Source: Corticium candelabrum (Eukaryota; Porifera; Homoscleromorpha; Homosclerophorida; Plakinidae). Taken from it: a DNA stretch of 64,000 bases. The translations under genes were made by a program, and so were the position numbers. The stretch covers positions 5,199,555 through 5,263,554 of the forward strand of contig NC_085096.1 of NCBI RefSeq assembly GCF_963422355.1, read 5' to 3'. Under the pieces are notes generated by a model. The model did not search any database. It was not told where the DNA came from and was given only the letters and a program-made list of their open reading frames with translations. Every line of letters starts with the position of its first letter. Position 1 is the first letter of the stretch. Positions 1-12,719 of the stretch are shown here, piece by piece.

Positions 1-490
1 TTCCGTTGGATTATTGCGCGGATCTGCAAGTCTCAACAGAGGAAGTTGCCAAAGAGACACAGTCCGATCCAGTTTTGAGGAAAGCTTATCAGTTAACGTT
101 ACAAGGATGAAGAGGCAACGTCGAACCTAGCTTACGACCAGTACACCAAATCAAAACGTGACCCTAAACCAACAGGACGACAAGATCCGACAACCTACCA
201 AGAAAGATACACCACCAGAAACGACTACGTGAGATCAGTCGAGCAGATATCCAGAAAGACTGAATCGCCGACTCCCTGCCAGATATCAACAAAATTAGAA
301 GGGAGGAGTGCAGTAGAGTGACATCTATGTATTGCACACACCAGAGCACTAATTAGATTCGAGACACTTAAAGAGTATATGAGAATTGGATAGTTAGTCA
401 GAGTGCAGTGTTGTCTCTCCTAGCAAAGGTGTTGTATTGTTGTATTATTAGACAATATATATCTCCCAACTATTTACAAGTGTTGCAGTA
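1..490 (+). mobile_element. Ty3/Gypsy retrotransposon 3' end relic (pol tail plus partial LTR)
   Basis: An open frame at 3-110 reads as the linker between RNase H and integrase of Ty3/Gypsy polyproteins (an EEVAKETQSDPVLRKAY-type stretch) and then meets a stop. Downstream, around 160-300, the DNA resembles the basic C-terminal tail of Gypsy integrases, with PERLNRRLPARYQQN readable in one frame. It is followed at about 300-320 by GGGAGGAGTGCAGTAGAGTG, typical of the polypurine tract and LTR start. The integrase core is missing and frames shift, so this is a truncated, inactive copy cut by the window edge. The LTR end is uncertain; about 490 is a guess. Confidence 0.6.
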
Positions 491-683
491 CATACGTAAC
501 AAGTGCAATCACAACAAAGATGAATACATCAAAACGCTCAAAGCGATTAGCCCCTAGTTCTGGCCAGTAGTGGTATCTTTGCCACCTATCATCGAAAGCA
601 ATGGAAAAATTCAGACCCTCACTTCTGCTCCATTGTCCTAGTAAACTGTAATCACTACAGTACACTCACATGTACTTTACGTA

Positions 684-685
<2 letters not shown>

Positions 686-736
<51 letters not shown>
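686..736. repeat. (TA)n microsatellite
   Basis: Pure alternating AT for about 50 bp. The open frames of Y/I across it are artefacts. Confidence 0.95.
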
Positions 737-1306
737 TGTACTTCAAACTGCTCTCGCGTGTTCATTATCCAGGATGTGGCACGATTTGTGCACGGGGACT
801 GCACTGCTGCGCAGGCATCTAGAGAGACGACACCATGTTGGTGCACTAACTGCTCTTGGAACACTAGAGTGGTGTCTACAGAGCACGACAGTTTTTGTAA
901 TAGCCAGCACCTGTTTCGGGTAGAGCATATGCCATCTATCATCTAACAAAATTGTTGCACAATTCTATGAGAGTGTAGATATTCTGGAAGGCAATGGTCT
1001 ATACGCAAGCAGTCAGTGAAGTAGTACGCAGTTACAATAATTCAATTTTGATCGAAACATTTGGAAGACAACGTAACATATCTATAGCTCTAGGCATATA
1101 CGTGACAGCATCAACATCAATATTTCTGGTTTCTGAAGTCTAGACCAAGCACCAACGCAGCACAATTATGTCTTACTGAAGGTTTGTGACACACTTGCAC
1201 AATCACCGTTTCTGTTGAACAAAATAGTATCACACGATGGTAAATACCTGCATACTACTATGAGTACGTGTTGCGTTACTTACTCGTCAAGTATGTTGCT
1301 CATCCT

Positions 1307-2734
1307 TCATTCCTCAATCAGAAAGCAGATGAAGGTAGCGCTCGAGTCTTCAAGATTACCGTAATAGCCTCCGGTGGAGTAATAGAATTCCTTTTTACCA
1401 ATGTGTGTGGCGCCGGCGTTTGTTACGGTGTTTGCATCCGAACTCTCGTAATATGGTGAAACGACGCAGACAGGTGGAGCAGTCATTGCCGTTGCAAAAT
1501 GGATTTCGTACTTTCCGGTCTCCGCGTGTATGACGTTGAAGCATCCGGAAGGGGTAGACTGTTCGACGTCGCCGTCGGCGGCCACCCAGCCGGCGCAATG
1601 CACTTCTTCATCTGCCTTGACAGCTAAAACAGATCAAACAGAACGTAATGTACTCGTGCTGCATGCGCAGGGGCGTAACTGGTCGACGAGAAGCTTGGGT
1701 TTTGCTTTTTAGCGAAGACATTTAGCCTTAATTTGTCCAGAACTACAAGGATCATGCATGAACTATCATGCCACTATGTGCAATGTGCCCTAATAAACGA
1801 AAAGAACGACTGTTACGTTAGTGCTGGAAGGAAATTCAAGATGTTGTATAATGAACAGGAGAAGAGCCCTACTGTCTATTCTCTGTAAGTGTGAACTCGG
1901 AAGTGAGGTAGAGGTCAAACTAGGTGTGCTCATTAGAGCACTAGAAGGGGTTCCAGTTGGTTCATATTACACCAATTATCTTAAATGCTTCCAGTTGCTG
2001 ATCCGTTTGTCTTACAAGATAATTGGATAATAACCATTGCTCCACATGATCATCTGCTATGCAAAAGTGTTATCATTCCGTTTCCTCTATAAGAAAGGCT
2101 TAGATAATTTAATAAACAGAAATGCCAGACCTAGCGTTCTCGATAACGAGATCATCGCGAATGTCCAAAAGTCAGCGGAGATATTGATGATTTTCAGACT
2201 TTACACTTATAGAGAACACACAGTAGGGAGCTCTGAACACGAGGCTTGCCTCGCTTCCATATCCAGACTCTCTCACCTTTAGTGTCTCGCCCGTTTTCTG
2301 TATAGAAATGCAAAGTTTGAAACGAGCTTCTCCTGTGTGTATGAGCAGGAGCCTCATACACAGAGACAAATTAAAAAATACACGTCTAGAGTTCGTATGT
2401 AGCCATGCAAGCGTGCCCAAGGACCATAGGAGAGGGCAAGGCAGAGGTGTGAGAGCGTATTTGCATGCAACCCCAAACCGCTGGCCATCGTGTACTGCGC
2501 AGTGTTGCAGCTGCATCCGCACGTTATAATGGCGAGTAGAAACGAGCAAGAGCGCGAGGATTCTTTGCTTCTGTAAATACGAACAAGCACGTGCGTTGTC
2601 TGTATGCGAGCATGCATGCATTGTTCTGTCTTACCCACGGTCATATTCAGTTTCTTGTGTTTCTGTGTGAAGATGATGTCCTTGGCAAGGCAACAGCTAG
2701 CAGCCACGAGAAGCAAGAAAGAGACTTTGAGCAT
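1307..2734 (-). CDS. Small secreted protein, two exons (2734-2635, 1623-1307)
   Basis: Exon 1 starts at ATG 2734 and encodes a clear signal peptide, MLKVSFLLLVAASCCLA, then KDIIFTQKHKKLNMTV. It ends in phase 1 at a GTAAGA donor. Exon 2 begins after a TTTTAG acceptor at 1624, in matching phase 1, and runs to TGA at 1309-1307, giving about 138 residues. The mature part has two cysteines (CAGW and SGCFN), a GKYEIHFATAMTAPPVCVV stretch and a C-terminal ATFICFLIEE. The GxYxVxF...PxVxxxP pattern recalls beta-sandwich C-terminal domains of phage tail-fibre and collagen-like proteins, but I cannot name the family. The signal peptide, matched splice phase and intact frame support a real gene; the ~1-kb intron is inferred. 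Expected to be secreted. Confidence 0.6.
1866..2215. repeat. Dispersed repeat, copy 1 (partner at 43.2 kb)
   Basis: About 350 bp align imperfectly with 43216-43590 in the same orientation. Shared stretches include CTACTGTCTATTC, GAACTCGGAAGTGAG, GTGCTCATTAGAGCACTAG, AAGATAATTGGATAATAACC and AGATATTGATG. Neither copy codes; the family is not recognised. Confidence 0.75.
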
Positions 2735-3677
2735 TTTGGTCAGAGGAAATATGACACCAGATATCACAAAGACACACCGACTCGGACCGACGTTGAGTGA
2801 GAATGGCAGTTCTTCCCAGTTGATCCTACTATATAGTTACAAGCGGACGTATGGTGAGTACCTTCTAGGCATATTAGCTACAAATTCGTCACTAATTGTT
2901 CGCTAAGCATAACAAAATGCCAAAATAATAAGAGAATATTGCGTTAGTTATATTTATAGTCTCGGCGGCGCTAAGACTTTCATGTAATTGACACTTGGAC
3001 AGCAACAACACTCTCTAGCACAACAACCTAATGCACACTGTATGCATGGCCTCGACAATAGGTCGGTCGGCTCTTTCCATTTTGATGTGCGTGCACCGGA
3101 GGTGACAAAGGGTCTGGTGCGGTTCCATCTATGCAGTTATAATTTCACGTCCTACGTGCATGTTCTCGTATCCGGAGACCATATATATAGAGTTTTACCG
3201 ATAACATGCAGAACTAGACAAACGACCAGACTCGACCGGATTTGTATGGCTACGTCTATCCCTAGAGTGCACCGCGGTAACAAATGCTTTAACGCTACTG
3301 CATTACTGTATGTTGTGTGACCGCAAACTTACGGCACAGAACCATTTGTTACAACTGTATATCGTGTTACATACGTATTGCGTGGACGTAGTTGAATAAA
3401 GCCATTATAGACTAATGTAGTTAGATAGATGACTCTTCTATACAATGTTTGTTTTCTTCTGCATGAAGGAAAGAGCTACACCTCGGCGACTTGAATAATA
3501 CCGCGAAGCGACCAACGACGTAAGAATTAGTGCGATTTAGAAACTTTTTATGCAGTGAACATCAACAGGAAAGAAGAATACGTTGACACACTTTCTTACA
3601 TGTGTAGATAACTAGCCCATCGTCTGTTCTCTGCAAGAGCAGATTAGGTTAGTTGTTAGCAAATCAATTTATGTTGT
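2735..3677. other. Intergenic, no recognised feature
   Basis: No supported gene or named element. Open frames at 2988-3320 lack any family resemblance. Confidence 0.5.
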
Positions 3678-3814
<137 letters not shown>

Positions 3815-4340
3815 TTATAGCAACACGAATATTTCAAGCCGTTGTATGTACATATCTACCAAGAGCCGTTATCTTGAGGCGTCGGAGACTGTTAATCAGT
3901 AATACGTTCAGACAGATATAAACTCTTGTAGCTGTATTGTAATGTCTCAAGCTAGAGTGCATGAAGTCATTGAAATGCGGTAATTTTAGGGTGTTGTAAT
4001 GTGTAGTGCATAGGCAAGCGGTGTATACGTTGGTCCTGTCTTTGCTTTGTCCATGGGGAACTCCTAGTACTGTACTCTGTCGATTATGCTAGGGTGATAA
4101 CAAAATATCAATCAATCAATCAATCAACAACATTAGGTTGCAGCATCTGTATACTCACTGTCAAACTACTAAAATAGCGATCAGCTGATTCTCAGAACAT
4201 TTGCAGACTTCTGGTACCTAATGGACAGCCACTCTGTATGGTATCAGTTTCTCTGTTCGATAAAGATAAGTCATAACGCCAATATTGGCGGGCATGCAGT
4301 AACTTCGAGACGACAGGGAGACTAAACCAATAATCAGACT

Positions 4341-4352
4341 TGTGTGTGTGTG

Positions 4353-4423
<71 letters not shown>

Positions 4424-4428
4424 GTGTC
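4341..4428. repeat. (TG)n microsatellite
   Basis: TG array with one GAGAG interruption near its start. The C/V and T/H frames are artefacts. Confidence 0.95.
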
Positions 4429-4429
4429 T

Positions 4430-5080
4430 AATACCTCTGATAATACCTGTACCACTACAGTAAAGATTGTCTACGTTCACCTACCTAAAATGTACTTTAC
4501 GTATACATATCTCAGACTAATTATCTTTCGCCTAAAAAGTAGCTAGAAATAATGCCTTGTTTTGTATTCTCTTTCCTTTTTGAAGTTCATGTAGACAATA
4601 CGAGAGACAGCGTCCTGTGCTGTTACACTTGTTCTAGCTCTTTCCTCGTGGTCATCTCACAGAGCAATGCAGGAGTTCACAAGGTCATAACATTTACCAT
4701 AATTACCAGACATAAACTTAAACCCATTAACTCTTAGGTCGGTATCACAACACCCATTGTGCTACAGTGTGCAGCCTACCTTATAGTGTGTTAGGATCAT
4801 AAGAATCTGGCTTGCTTCCTACTTTACAATGAGTACAGTGACGTGTCTAGCTATAGAACGACGTACATCCTTGTTGAAAATTAATACAATCGACGCTCAT
4901 ACAATACATTATTACATAATACATCTCATGAGTTACTGGTATCTATAGATCTAGCCACAGTTCGGTTCGGAGTAGACGTGTACTATCTCTACAATCGGAT
5001 CTCGCCTCAGGCTCAACTCGTACCAATACATCCTACAAATGCTAAGTACTAATGTAACGTATTAAAGAAGCACTAAAGTG
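4430..5080. other. Intergenic, no recognised feature
   Basis: AT-rich non-coding DNA; nothing recognised on either strand. Confidence 0.5.
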
Positions 5081-5084
5081 CTAA

Positions 5085-5372
5085 ACCCTTTAGACTCGTG
5101 CTCGCCGCGTCTTCGTCAATTTGCGGATGGACCATCTGGGAATGACAAAGGCGCGTCGAGCTGGTCACCATCCTCCTGCTTGGCTGCAATCCTTCGGCTG
5201 CAATCCTCCTGCTCGGTTTTCAACTCTCCTGCCCGGGTTTCAGCCCTCCTCCTCAGCTGGCTACCCTATGCTAGACTCGAGCCAGCCTCTCCCCGCCTCT
5301 GCCGCTTCCCGGACTGTCTCCCCGAATTAACAATCCATTGACGAAAGCGGGGAGACACTTCCTCGCGTCTAT
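5085..5372. repeat. Foldback/MITE-like repeat, family member 1
   Basis: Both edges resemble the element at 18.47 kb: TAGACTCG on the left, and GACGAAAGCGGGGAGACAC on the right. An internal inverted copy of the GGCGGGGAGAGGCTGGCTCGAG motif lies near 5275-5310. The centre has short direct repeats such as CTGCAATCCTCCTGCT. Non-coding; family unnamed. Confidence 0.4.
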
Positions 5373-7276
5373 GGCTACAAACCTTGAACCTAATGACGCG
5401 TACAGTATATACAGCGCGCTGCTAATTGCTGAGGCTTCTAATCCGGTCGCACAACAGAAAGAGACGTGGTCCTATATAAGCAATCCATCGAGCTCTTTGT
5501 TTATATATCTAGATATATCAGTGTGTACACGAATCTCAAATTTCACCTCAGCACAACCACGTTTCACTATAAGACTTTCTTCAAAATATAGTTTCCGTGT
5601 CCGACTACAGATCACTATAGATAAAGGAACGATTCGTGCAAGTGACCAAACGGCTTAATTGAAAGCCTCGTGAAGTTCCGTCGCCCCATCCTTTTGTATT
5701 GTAGCTAGGGATTGTGTGTACTTGACAACCGAGAAACACCTTCAGAAGCTGAATGCCACCTAGAACTAGTCTAGCGTGCTAAACCTTTGGCGTAAGCGCG
5801 CGAGGGACAGGTGTTTGAGTACACGAAGACGGAGGTCAGAGTGCGCGAGAACGGATATCGAGTGCGCGAAGACAGATTCCGTCCTCAGACCTGTCCGCAC
5901 GGGTATACCTAAGGTCTGGCACGCGAGAATAACCCAGACCTACAGTCAAAGTTTTACACGTCCCTTACTTTACTAACAGTTTGCATGTTCTACGGTAATT
6001 TCCATGACAAAAAATACGTGTAGTAGTAGTAGGTGTACTGTCTAGCTTGAGGGCGTGGCGTTTCAGTAGACGGTCGGAAACCTCTGTTGCAACCATCAAT
6101 GCGAGACGCCAATGCAAAACTAATTAACATGAAGACTGTGAAAGGGCAACCGGACATTCCAACAGACATCTCTCAACTGAACATTGATCTATGCAAGCTG
6201 CCTATATATCGCTTTAGTCGATGTCTCAGTCTGCTGAAAGCATCACCAACTGTAAGCTTATGTTCTCCCTATAATCTGTAATCGCGATTTTACAATGTCG
6301 TCATTATAGGCGAGAGTTACAAAACTTTTTTTCTTTGCGTGACCTCACAAATTTGCAATCAATCAAACATGTTGCAGCAGATCTTCTGGAGACCGTGGGA
6401 AAGAAAACATTATTTCGGTGCTAGTCAAAGCTGGGATGCAGGGACGTACCACGTACACTGACGCAGATCAGACACTATAAATAAACTATCAGACTACTCT
6501 AAAGCTCTCATGGCTGAAGTAGCATTTCTTGATGTCCGTAGGCTGGATTAGCTGGTTGAAGGCACTTCATCCTACAGAAGTCCGTCATCTCAACTGGATT
6601 AGTTGGTGAAGAATAAAGAAATGCGCCCCTCACTTTTTGTCTCTATGCAGTAATTTAATGTAGGGATTACTCATTTGCCATTCCAAGATCTCTTAGGACC
6701 TTTCAATGCATAGCTATGATCAGCTGGCCTCTTTGACATAACTGTATCAAATTGGAAGAGACTCACCACTAAATTTCAAGCAATAGCAAGTATTAATTAA
6801 TTAATTAATTAATCTTAGCAGATTTTTTGGACGCTAAGAGACTTATCTAGTTATTTGGAATGCAAAGTGATTATATCCCAGCAAAATAACAACAAAACCG
6901 GTGTATTAAGCCTAATGGTGATGAAAGACTGCGCATATAATAAGTATTATACTGTGGTCACATGACGGAAGCGTGCAATAAGTCACTTCCAGGTAACAGT
7001 CTACACTCACTTACTGCACTGATTTACTTGTCGTACACCGTCTGAATGGGCTGTCGTGATTGGTCGTACGTCACATGCCTACAGTATAAATGCAAATATT
7101 TATCTATTCTAAATGGCTAGCACGCATATCTTATTGCTTATTTAACTAACTTAAATTAAATAAGTGTTTAGATTTAATCCATTTTATATGTACTAGAAAC
7201 GTTTTTGTCGACATGTCGATTGCAAGTGAATTCTTCTGACTGATGGGCGTGGCTAAAGAGAATTCTAAGTCAGGTA

Positions 7277-7278
<2 letters not shown>
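5373..7278. other. Intergenic, no recognised feature
   Basis: No gene or named element supported. A region rich in GCGCGAG-type words at 5795-5900 may be a degraded repeat. A short TTAA array lies at 6793-6813. Confidence 0.45.
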
Positions 7279-7364
<86 letters not shown>

Positions 7365-7374
7365 TTATATATGA
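7279..7374. repeat. (TA)n microsatellite
   Basis: About 75 bp of pure TA plus an imperfect tail. Confidence 0.95.
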
Positions 7375-7590
7375 TACAGATAACACAGATAACACATATC
7401 CACCCTAAGGACGGAAGCACAAAGAGTCTAAGTCATAATAATTAGGCAGATAGTCACTAATCAGTCTTGAATTGTACTACCATAAACGAACAGATAACTG
7501 TTCGTGAAATTGCCTGGAAGCTTGGCCCAGAGACAAGCCAGATGATAGAAGAGACTTCTTGACAATTGATCTCAACACCTCCAGACTATG

Positions 7591-7744
<154 letters not shown>

Positions 7745-7947
7745 GCTAAAAATATATTTCAATACAACCAATCTACGATACAGGCAAATCCCATAAACTA
7801 AAATTACTGTCAATATTGTCTAACAACAATCTACTTAGAATCATGCGTGCATTATACGACCACAATTTAGCTGACAATTGCTGTAAAAAATTATTTAGAG
7901 ACTGACTAAATGGAATACAATTAACAGAAACAGTTTTAGATGCTATA

Positions 7948-8031
<84 letters not shown>
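7948..8031. repeat. (TA)n microsatellite
   Basis: About 84 bp of pure TA. Confidence 0.95.
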
Positions 8032-8033
<2 letters not shown>

Positions 8034-8309
8034 CGGATGTATGGCTGGAATTGCCGCGAGAATTGTTGTAGCCGTCAATTGCTGAATGAACAAGAGAAGA
8101 AGAGGTCGCCATCTTTTCAGACTGTGCCATTGTGGCTTTTGCCACTCTGGCTGTTTGCGTCAGTCCTTCTTCTGGTGATGGGACCCAATTTGAGGAATGA
8201 ACGCTTTTTTCATTGGCTTTATTGTTGGGTGGACAACTGTCAATTCGTCGTAGTCGTATTGTCCGTATTTTGTTTGTCTGTTGGAGTATACAGGTCAACG
8301 GGAACATGG

Positions 8310-8930
8310 AGTTTGCCCATCATCAGCCTACTTTCAGCGCTCTGCATGTTCTGGTTTACATTTGTATTGTTTCAACGGCTTTGACTGTTTGTTACGACTC
8401 TACTTATTTCTTGCTGCCTCATTTGTCATCAAGCGGGACAGTTGATCTTGTTCCTGAAGCTTGCCGCATCTTCAACACGTACCCAGCGCTCTTCAGGATT
8501 CTTTGCTCATCTGGTTTGCTTTTTTCGATTTCTCTTTCTTGGATTCTTTTCTTTGTACCTCTGATCATTGCAGTCGTATGGAATATTGGATGTTGCCGCA
8601 CTTTCACCCCTTTTTCAGCGCCCTTCAATTTTTCATCTTCTGCATTGTTCATGTTCAACCTTTCTTCTGTTCTTTTGATGTGGAGACTTCTTTCTGTCTT
8701 TCTGGCAAGTGGTGCGGTTGGGCAAGATCCTGAAGTTTGTCGCACAATTACCCTTCTTCCCGCGCTCTTCAGTCCTTTTTCCTCTTCTTCATTCACTTGC
8801 TGTTTGTTCTCTGGTCTAGACTTCTTCATCCTCATGCCGTTTATAGCAGATGAACTCAGACTGGATTCTGGAGCATGCCGCACTTCAACCCTATTTCAGC
8901 GCTCTTCAGGCTTCTTTGTTTATCTGCTAT
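8310..8930. repeat. Imperfect ~138-bp tandem repeat, about 4-5 units
   Basis: A module starting CGCACTTCAACCCT...CAGCGCTCTTCAG recurs at about 8465, 8597, 8741 and 8879, with a weaker unit near 8322. The spacings of 132, 144 and 138 bp are all multiples of three. Both strands stay open: plus 8213-9010 is hydrophobic, F/L/S-rich and lacks an ATG near its start; minus 8883-8419 is K/E/R-rich with a repeated LKSAG...MRQASG pattern. The frame-preserving spacing hints that one strand once coded, most plausibly the minus strand with a charged repeat protein. No family is recognised. Confidence 0.65.
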
Positions 8931-9022
8931 ACCATTCTATAACTCTTCTCTGCTATATAGTGCTCTTTTTAGTTTCTTCTTTTTGTATTTTGGATGTAGA
9001 GTATAAATAAATACATATAATA

Positions 9023-9025
<3 letters not shown>

Positions 9026-9089
<64 letters not shown>
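9026..9089. repeat. (TA)n microsatellite
   Basis: About 60 bp of TA. Confidence 0.95.
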
Positions 9090-9091
<2 letters not shown>

Positions 9092-10919
9092 TTTAGAGAA
9101 AATTACGATCTCGATGCCTAAGTTCACCCTCCTCAACCACAAATGCGCATGCTCATAGTCAAATAGACACCAGACAACAAGATCAGTCGGTAATCAGAGT
9201 TTCGGCCGCGTTTCTGAGATCTTCCAGTCTGCAGTCTAATTCTTGAGTTGGAAGCTCCGCCTTCGTACGAGACGTGTATTGGAGATTATCCGGGTACTCG
9301 GACAGTGAGGTTTGCCAGAATGAGCAGTCATCTGAACGCTTCCGGGCGAATGCTTCAAATGTTGCGACGTACCAACTGTGAAAGCACTTCAACGGTTAGA
9401 AGTGTGAGTGTAAATGTTACTCCAGTAGTGGGTAGTTGATTTTGCTGGATAAATTGCTTTTTGAGTTAGAATTAATCTAGACACGTATGTACAGTCTTGT
9501 TTTAAGCGGATTCTGTAGTATTGCATGTAAATCATTGTTCTAGGTAAACATGTCAAAGCTCTGTAAATGAAAGCAAGAGCTTTTGTTGCAGTGTGAGTAA
9601 TAAGCCTCGTTTACGCTAACATCAGTTCAACTAAACTCAGAGACGTAGAATTGGTATCCAGGTTGGGTTCAACAAGGCCGGATTCAGGAACTTTTGAAAG
9701 AGGGTTGACCTGGTAGCAGTTATATATAGCATTACTAATTTTCTCTTTTCTAATAAAATTACATGAAATTATTGAACCACGCTAATTGGAAAAGAGGAGG
9801 TTTTAACCCCCTTAATTAATCCCCTATGGATTCGGCCATGTGTCAATGAGTGGTGTAGCCTCGTGTACCCAGGACATCTGTGCGCAAGTGTAACTTCAGA
9901 AAGTCGACTAAGCACATTACTCCGAACTTCCTGTTAGTAACGTAACTGATTCAATAAATTACGTATTTGTTTTTAATAATTCAACACTGTACATTCTATG
10001 ACTGATTCAAATGAATATTTTTAATTATCATACTACTAACTTTGTTACGGAAGTAAACAGTATAAACGAATTAAGTTAGGCGGTGTGTTTGCAAGATGTC
10101 TAGACTAGAGATGCTTTGGGTTTGAACATCACAGCCGTAAAACAATTTGAACAGCGTCTTTGCATTTCGGTGACATTTTATCCAGCTAGCTGGTGTGTTC
10201 TGACAGTGTTTAACAAGAATGTTTTACTATATGAAGAGCTAATCATTTCATAGTCACGTGATAAAGTTACACGTTTTAGCGTACGTTATGTCGCACCAAT
10301 GTAAATTTGCTTCTGCCTTCTGGGAACTCCTGTTTCCTTCCACTTGTCGCTCGGTTTCACCATGACATTTATATATATATAGTGACCATAGGCTGTTGAT
10401 TGGGGGCGTGGCCCCGTTCACTAGAGGCCTGTGAAACTCGTGTTGAAACCGCATCGAAACCATATCATGAACCCTATAATTAAGTACACCGCTTACACTT
10501 TTGCATTTAACCGGTTTCTGCACGCTACGGTTTGTATCTAGATAGCAATAGTAAGTAGCATGAGCTAAAGGTGTGTGGTCTAGTTCACGAGGCGTTTGCA
10601 TCATATGGCAACGGTTGTGTCCGTTGTGATCTCTTGTTTCTGTCTAGGATACTTTGATATTATTGATCTTTTTGCCTGCACTGCTTTCAGTCTTTTGTAT
10701 ATCTCTTGTCAATATCACTTTCTGACAGTGGCGAATCTACGTAGATGTAAGCATTGGGGCCTCGTGCTCGCCTTCAGAAGAGCCAATTTTGTAGAGGCGT
10801 TTTAGCGACGCCGTGCATCTGCAGTACAATGACTAGGCTTTACTTTTCTTCTATACAAAGTATTGCAAATTTTTCAAATTGATATTGACAAATACCATAG
10901 CATGCTACCCCGAAGACCG
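9090..10919. other. Intergenic; possible hAT terminus near 10727
   Basis: No supported gene. CAGTGGCGAATCTACG at about 10727 resembles a hAT-type terminus, but no partner end was found. Minus-strand frame 9392-9183 has no recognised family. Confidence 0.4.
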
Positions 10920-10921
10920 AC

Positions 10922-11750
10922 GGTGTGTGTAGTGTATGTTACTATGTTGTTACTAATCTGATTAGAGACTTATTAGCGGAAGTATAGTCGGATATCATAA
11001 TCAGTTGAGTTGTATTGTGTTCTACTGAATAGAAGGTTCATTGTTTCTCGCCCACTACACGACAATTGGCGACGAGAGATCGGATTAAATGGCTGAACAG
11101 GAGGTTCCTAAACGCTTCGCGCCTATAGGCAAGGTAGGGGAAATCGATCTGAAAAGGAAGAATAACCCGCGTACCAAGAACGAATGGAATTATTTCTCCA
11201 AGCGAACGCTGTAGCTGACGGACGGAAAGTGGCCGTTTTTCTCACGTTGATAGGTCCGAAGACGTATGGACTACTGCGGAACTTGGTAGCGCCAGAGAAG
11301 CCGTCAGAGAAGACACTGGAGGTTGTACAAAGAGGGTCAGAGAAAGAGTGCAAAGAAACAGTCCGCGCAAATGCAAAGCGTGTCAGAAACAGAAGCTAGG
11401 AAAGCTGATGTGCAAGTTGTTACAGCAAGGAAATATGCGAGTGGAGGTAACAAAGGGAAGCGTCAGGCTATTTATGTGAAAGGGCAACAAACCACAAGGG
11501 GCTTAATTAATATTGTTATCAGTGTGGCAAACTGGGTCACAAAGCTGACACCTGCTGGCATCGGAATCAAACCTGCAGGTATTGTCACAAAAAGGCACAT
11601 TGAACAAGCATGTCATGCTAAGGAGAGCCAGCCGGTCGCAAAGACCCATTGTGTGAACACAGATATGGTGAGACAACATGAAGAATCTTTGTCTAGAATG
11701 AATATTGAGCACACACCTAGCGTAAAGCAAAGAAGCTGTAGTTTCGAGTA
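10922..11750 (+). mobile_element. Ty3/Gypsy 5' end relic: LTR, leader and frameshifted gag
   Basis: An LTR-like stretch (about 10922-11064, ending ACGACA) is followed by ATTGGCGACGAGAG, the usual primer-binding leader of Gypsy elements, and an ATG at 11089. In the next frames a gag matrix/capsid segment reads ADGRKVAVFLTLIGPKTYG and LLRNLVAPEKPSEKTLE. Near 11510-11630 two zinc knuckles of the C-x2-C-x4-H-x4-C type appear (CYQCGKLGHKADTC, then one beginning CRYCHKK), the second broken by a frameshift. Stops and shifts show an inactive copy; pol is absent. Confidence 0.75.
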
Positions 11751-11875
11751 GTTGCTTTCCTAGACCACAAACGCCTATACCACGCGTGCACGAAACAAGA
11801 GAAGAAAAGTGAATGGGTATGCATGGCGTCCATACTGATCGAGTCATGAACAAATCCATTGTAACAGCAGATTGG

Positions 11876-12140
11876 GTACCCCGGATATTATGTACGTCCG
11901 GACCAAATTTTGTAGGAGAAAAAGCACAGCTCTAGGAAATCTGGTACGGTCTGTCAGTGGCAGGAAATCTGGTAGGGGTTTACTGAATATCCTAAGAAAT
12001 CTGGTACGTATATCCAATATCTTAAATTGTATAATTTAATACAAATACCCCATAAGAAATAAGAAATCCGTTACATATTGGATTTGCTAATACCTAAAAT
12101 TTTAATATTTTGGAAATTTGGTACATCGGGTATTTGTATT
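11876..12140 (+). repeat. Iterated AGGAAATCTGGTAC motif block (left flank of the CACTA element)
   Basis: Variants of GGAAATCTGGTAC occur at about 11935, 11963, 11995, 12063 and 12113, after GGTACCCCGGATATTATGTA at about 11876. The same words occur in opposite orientation at 19200-19330, on the other side of the CACTA element. Confidence 0.55.
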
Positions 12141-12719
12141 AATTAATTCGATTTGTAAAAATTTGTATCAGGTATGCCAAATAGTTATAAACATAGACAT
12201 AAAGCTCCTCTCAGATTCCGCGGAAAACCAGCAACTACCAGCACGTCAGTGAGCATTTTCAAATGCGACTTTTTGAGCATGCGGAAAGATATAAAAAAAA
12301 CTAGAAAACGGGCGATATCATCCAGAAGCATGCAGCCAGTATACGTTTATGTTCCAGCATAAGTTACCTGGATGCTACACTGTAAAAAGTAGTGTTTTAA
12401 AACAAGTGACCACGCATGTTTTGATACAAAAAAAGTGTTGAAAATAAAGAAACACGTGTAGAAACAAGACATCTATATTTAGAAGCTAACCATTTATCAA
12501 AACAACATATGCCTGTGTTGAAACAATACAACTACAACACTAACACAGTGTGTTAAATTATGATGCCTGTTGGTAACAAGTACTGATGTTTTGAAACGTT
12601 TACAAGAAGTGTCCAAAATCAAACCTTCTACTTTGAAACAAGAAAAATGCGTAAATTCTAACAATCTCAGTTAGAAACAACACCTGCAACTGGTGCTTTT
12701 TACATTAGTATGTAGAAGT

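Noticed and set aside
758..946. Cysteine-containing plus-strand open frame of 62 codons
   Set aside because: No start context, splice support or recognised family; resemblance to zinc-binding tails was too vague.
8213..9010. 265-codon hydrophobic plus-strand frame as a membrane protein
   Set aside because: It begins with TTG, is the complement of a repetitive K/E-rich frame, and its hydrophobicity follows from antisense composition.
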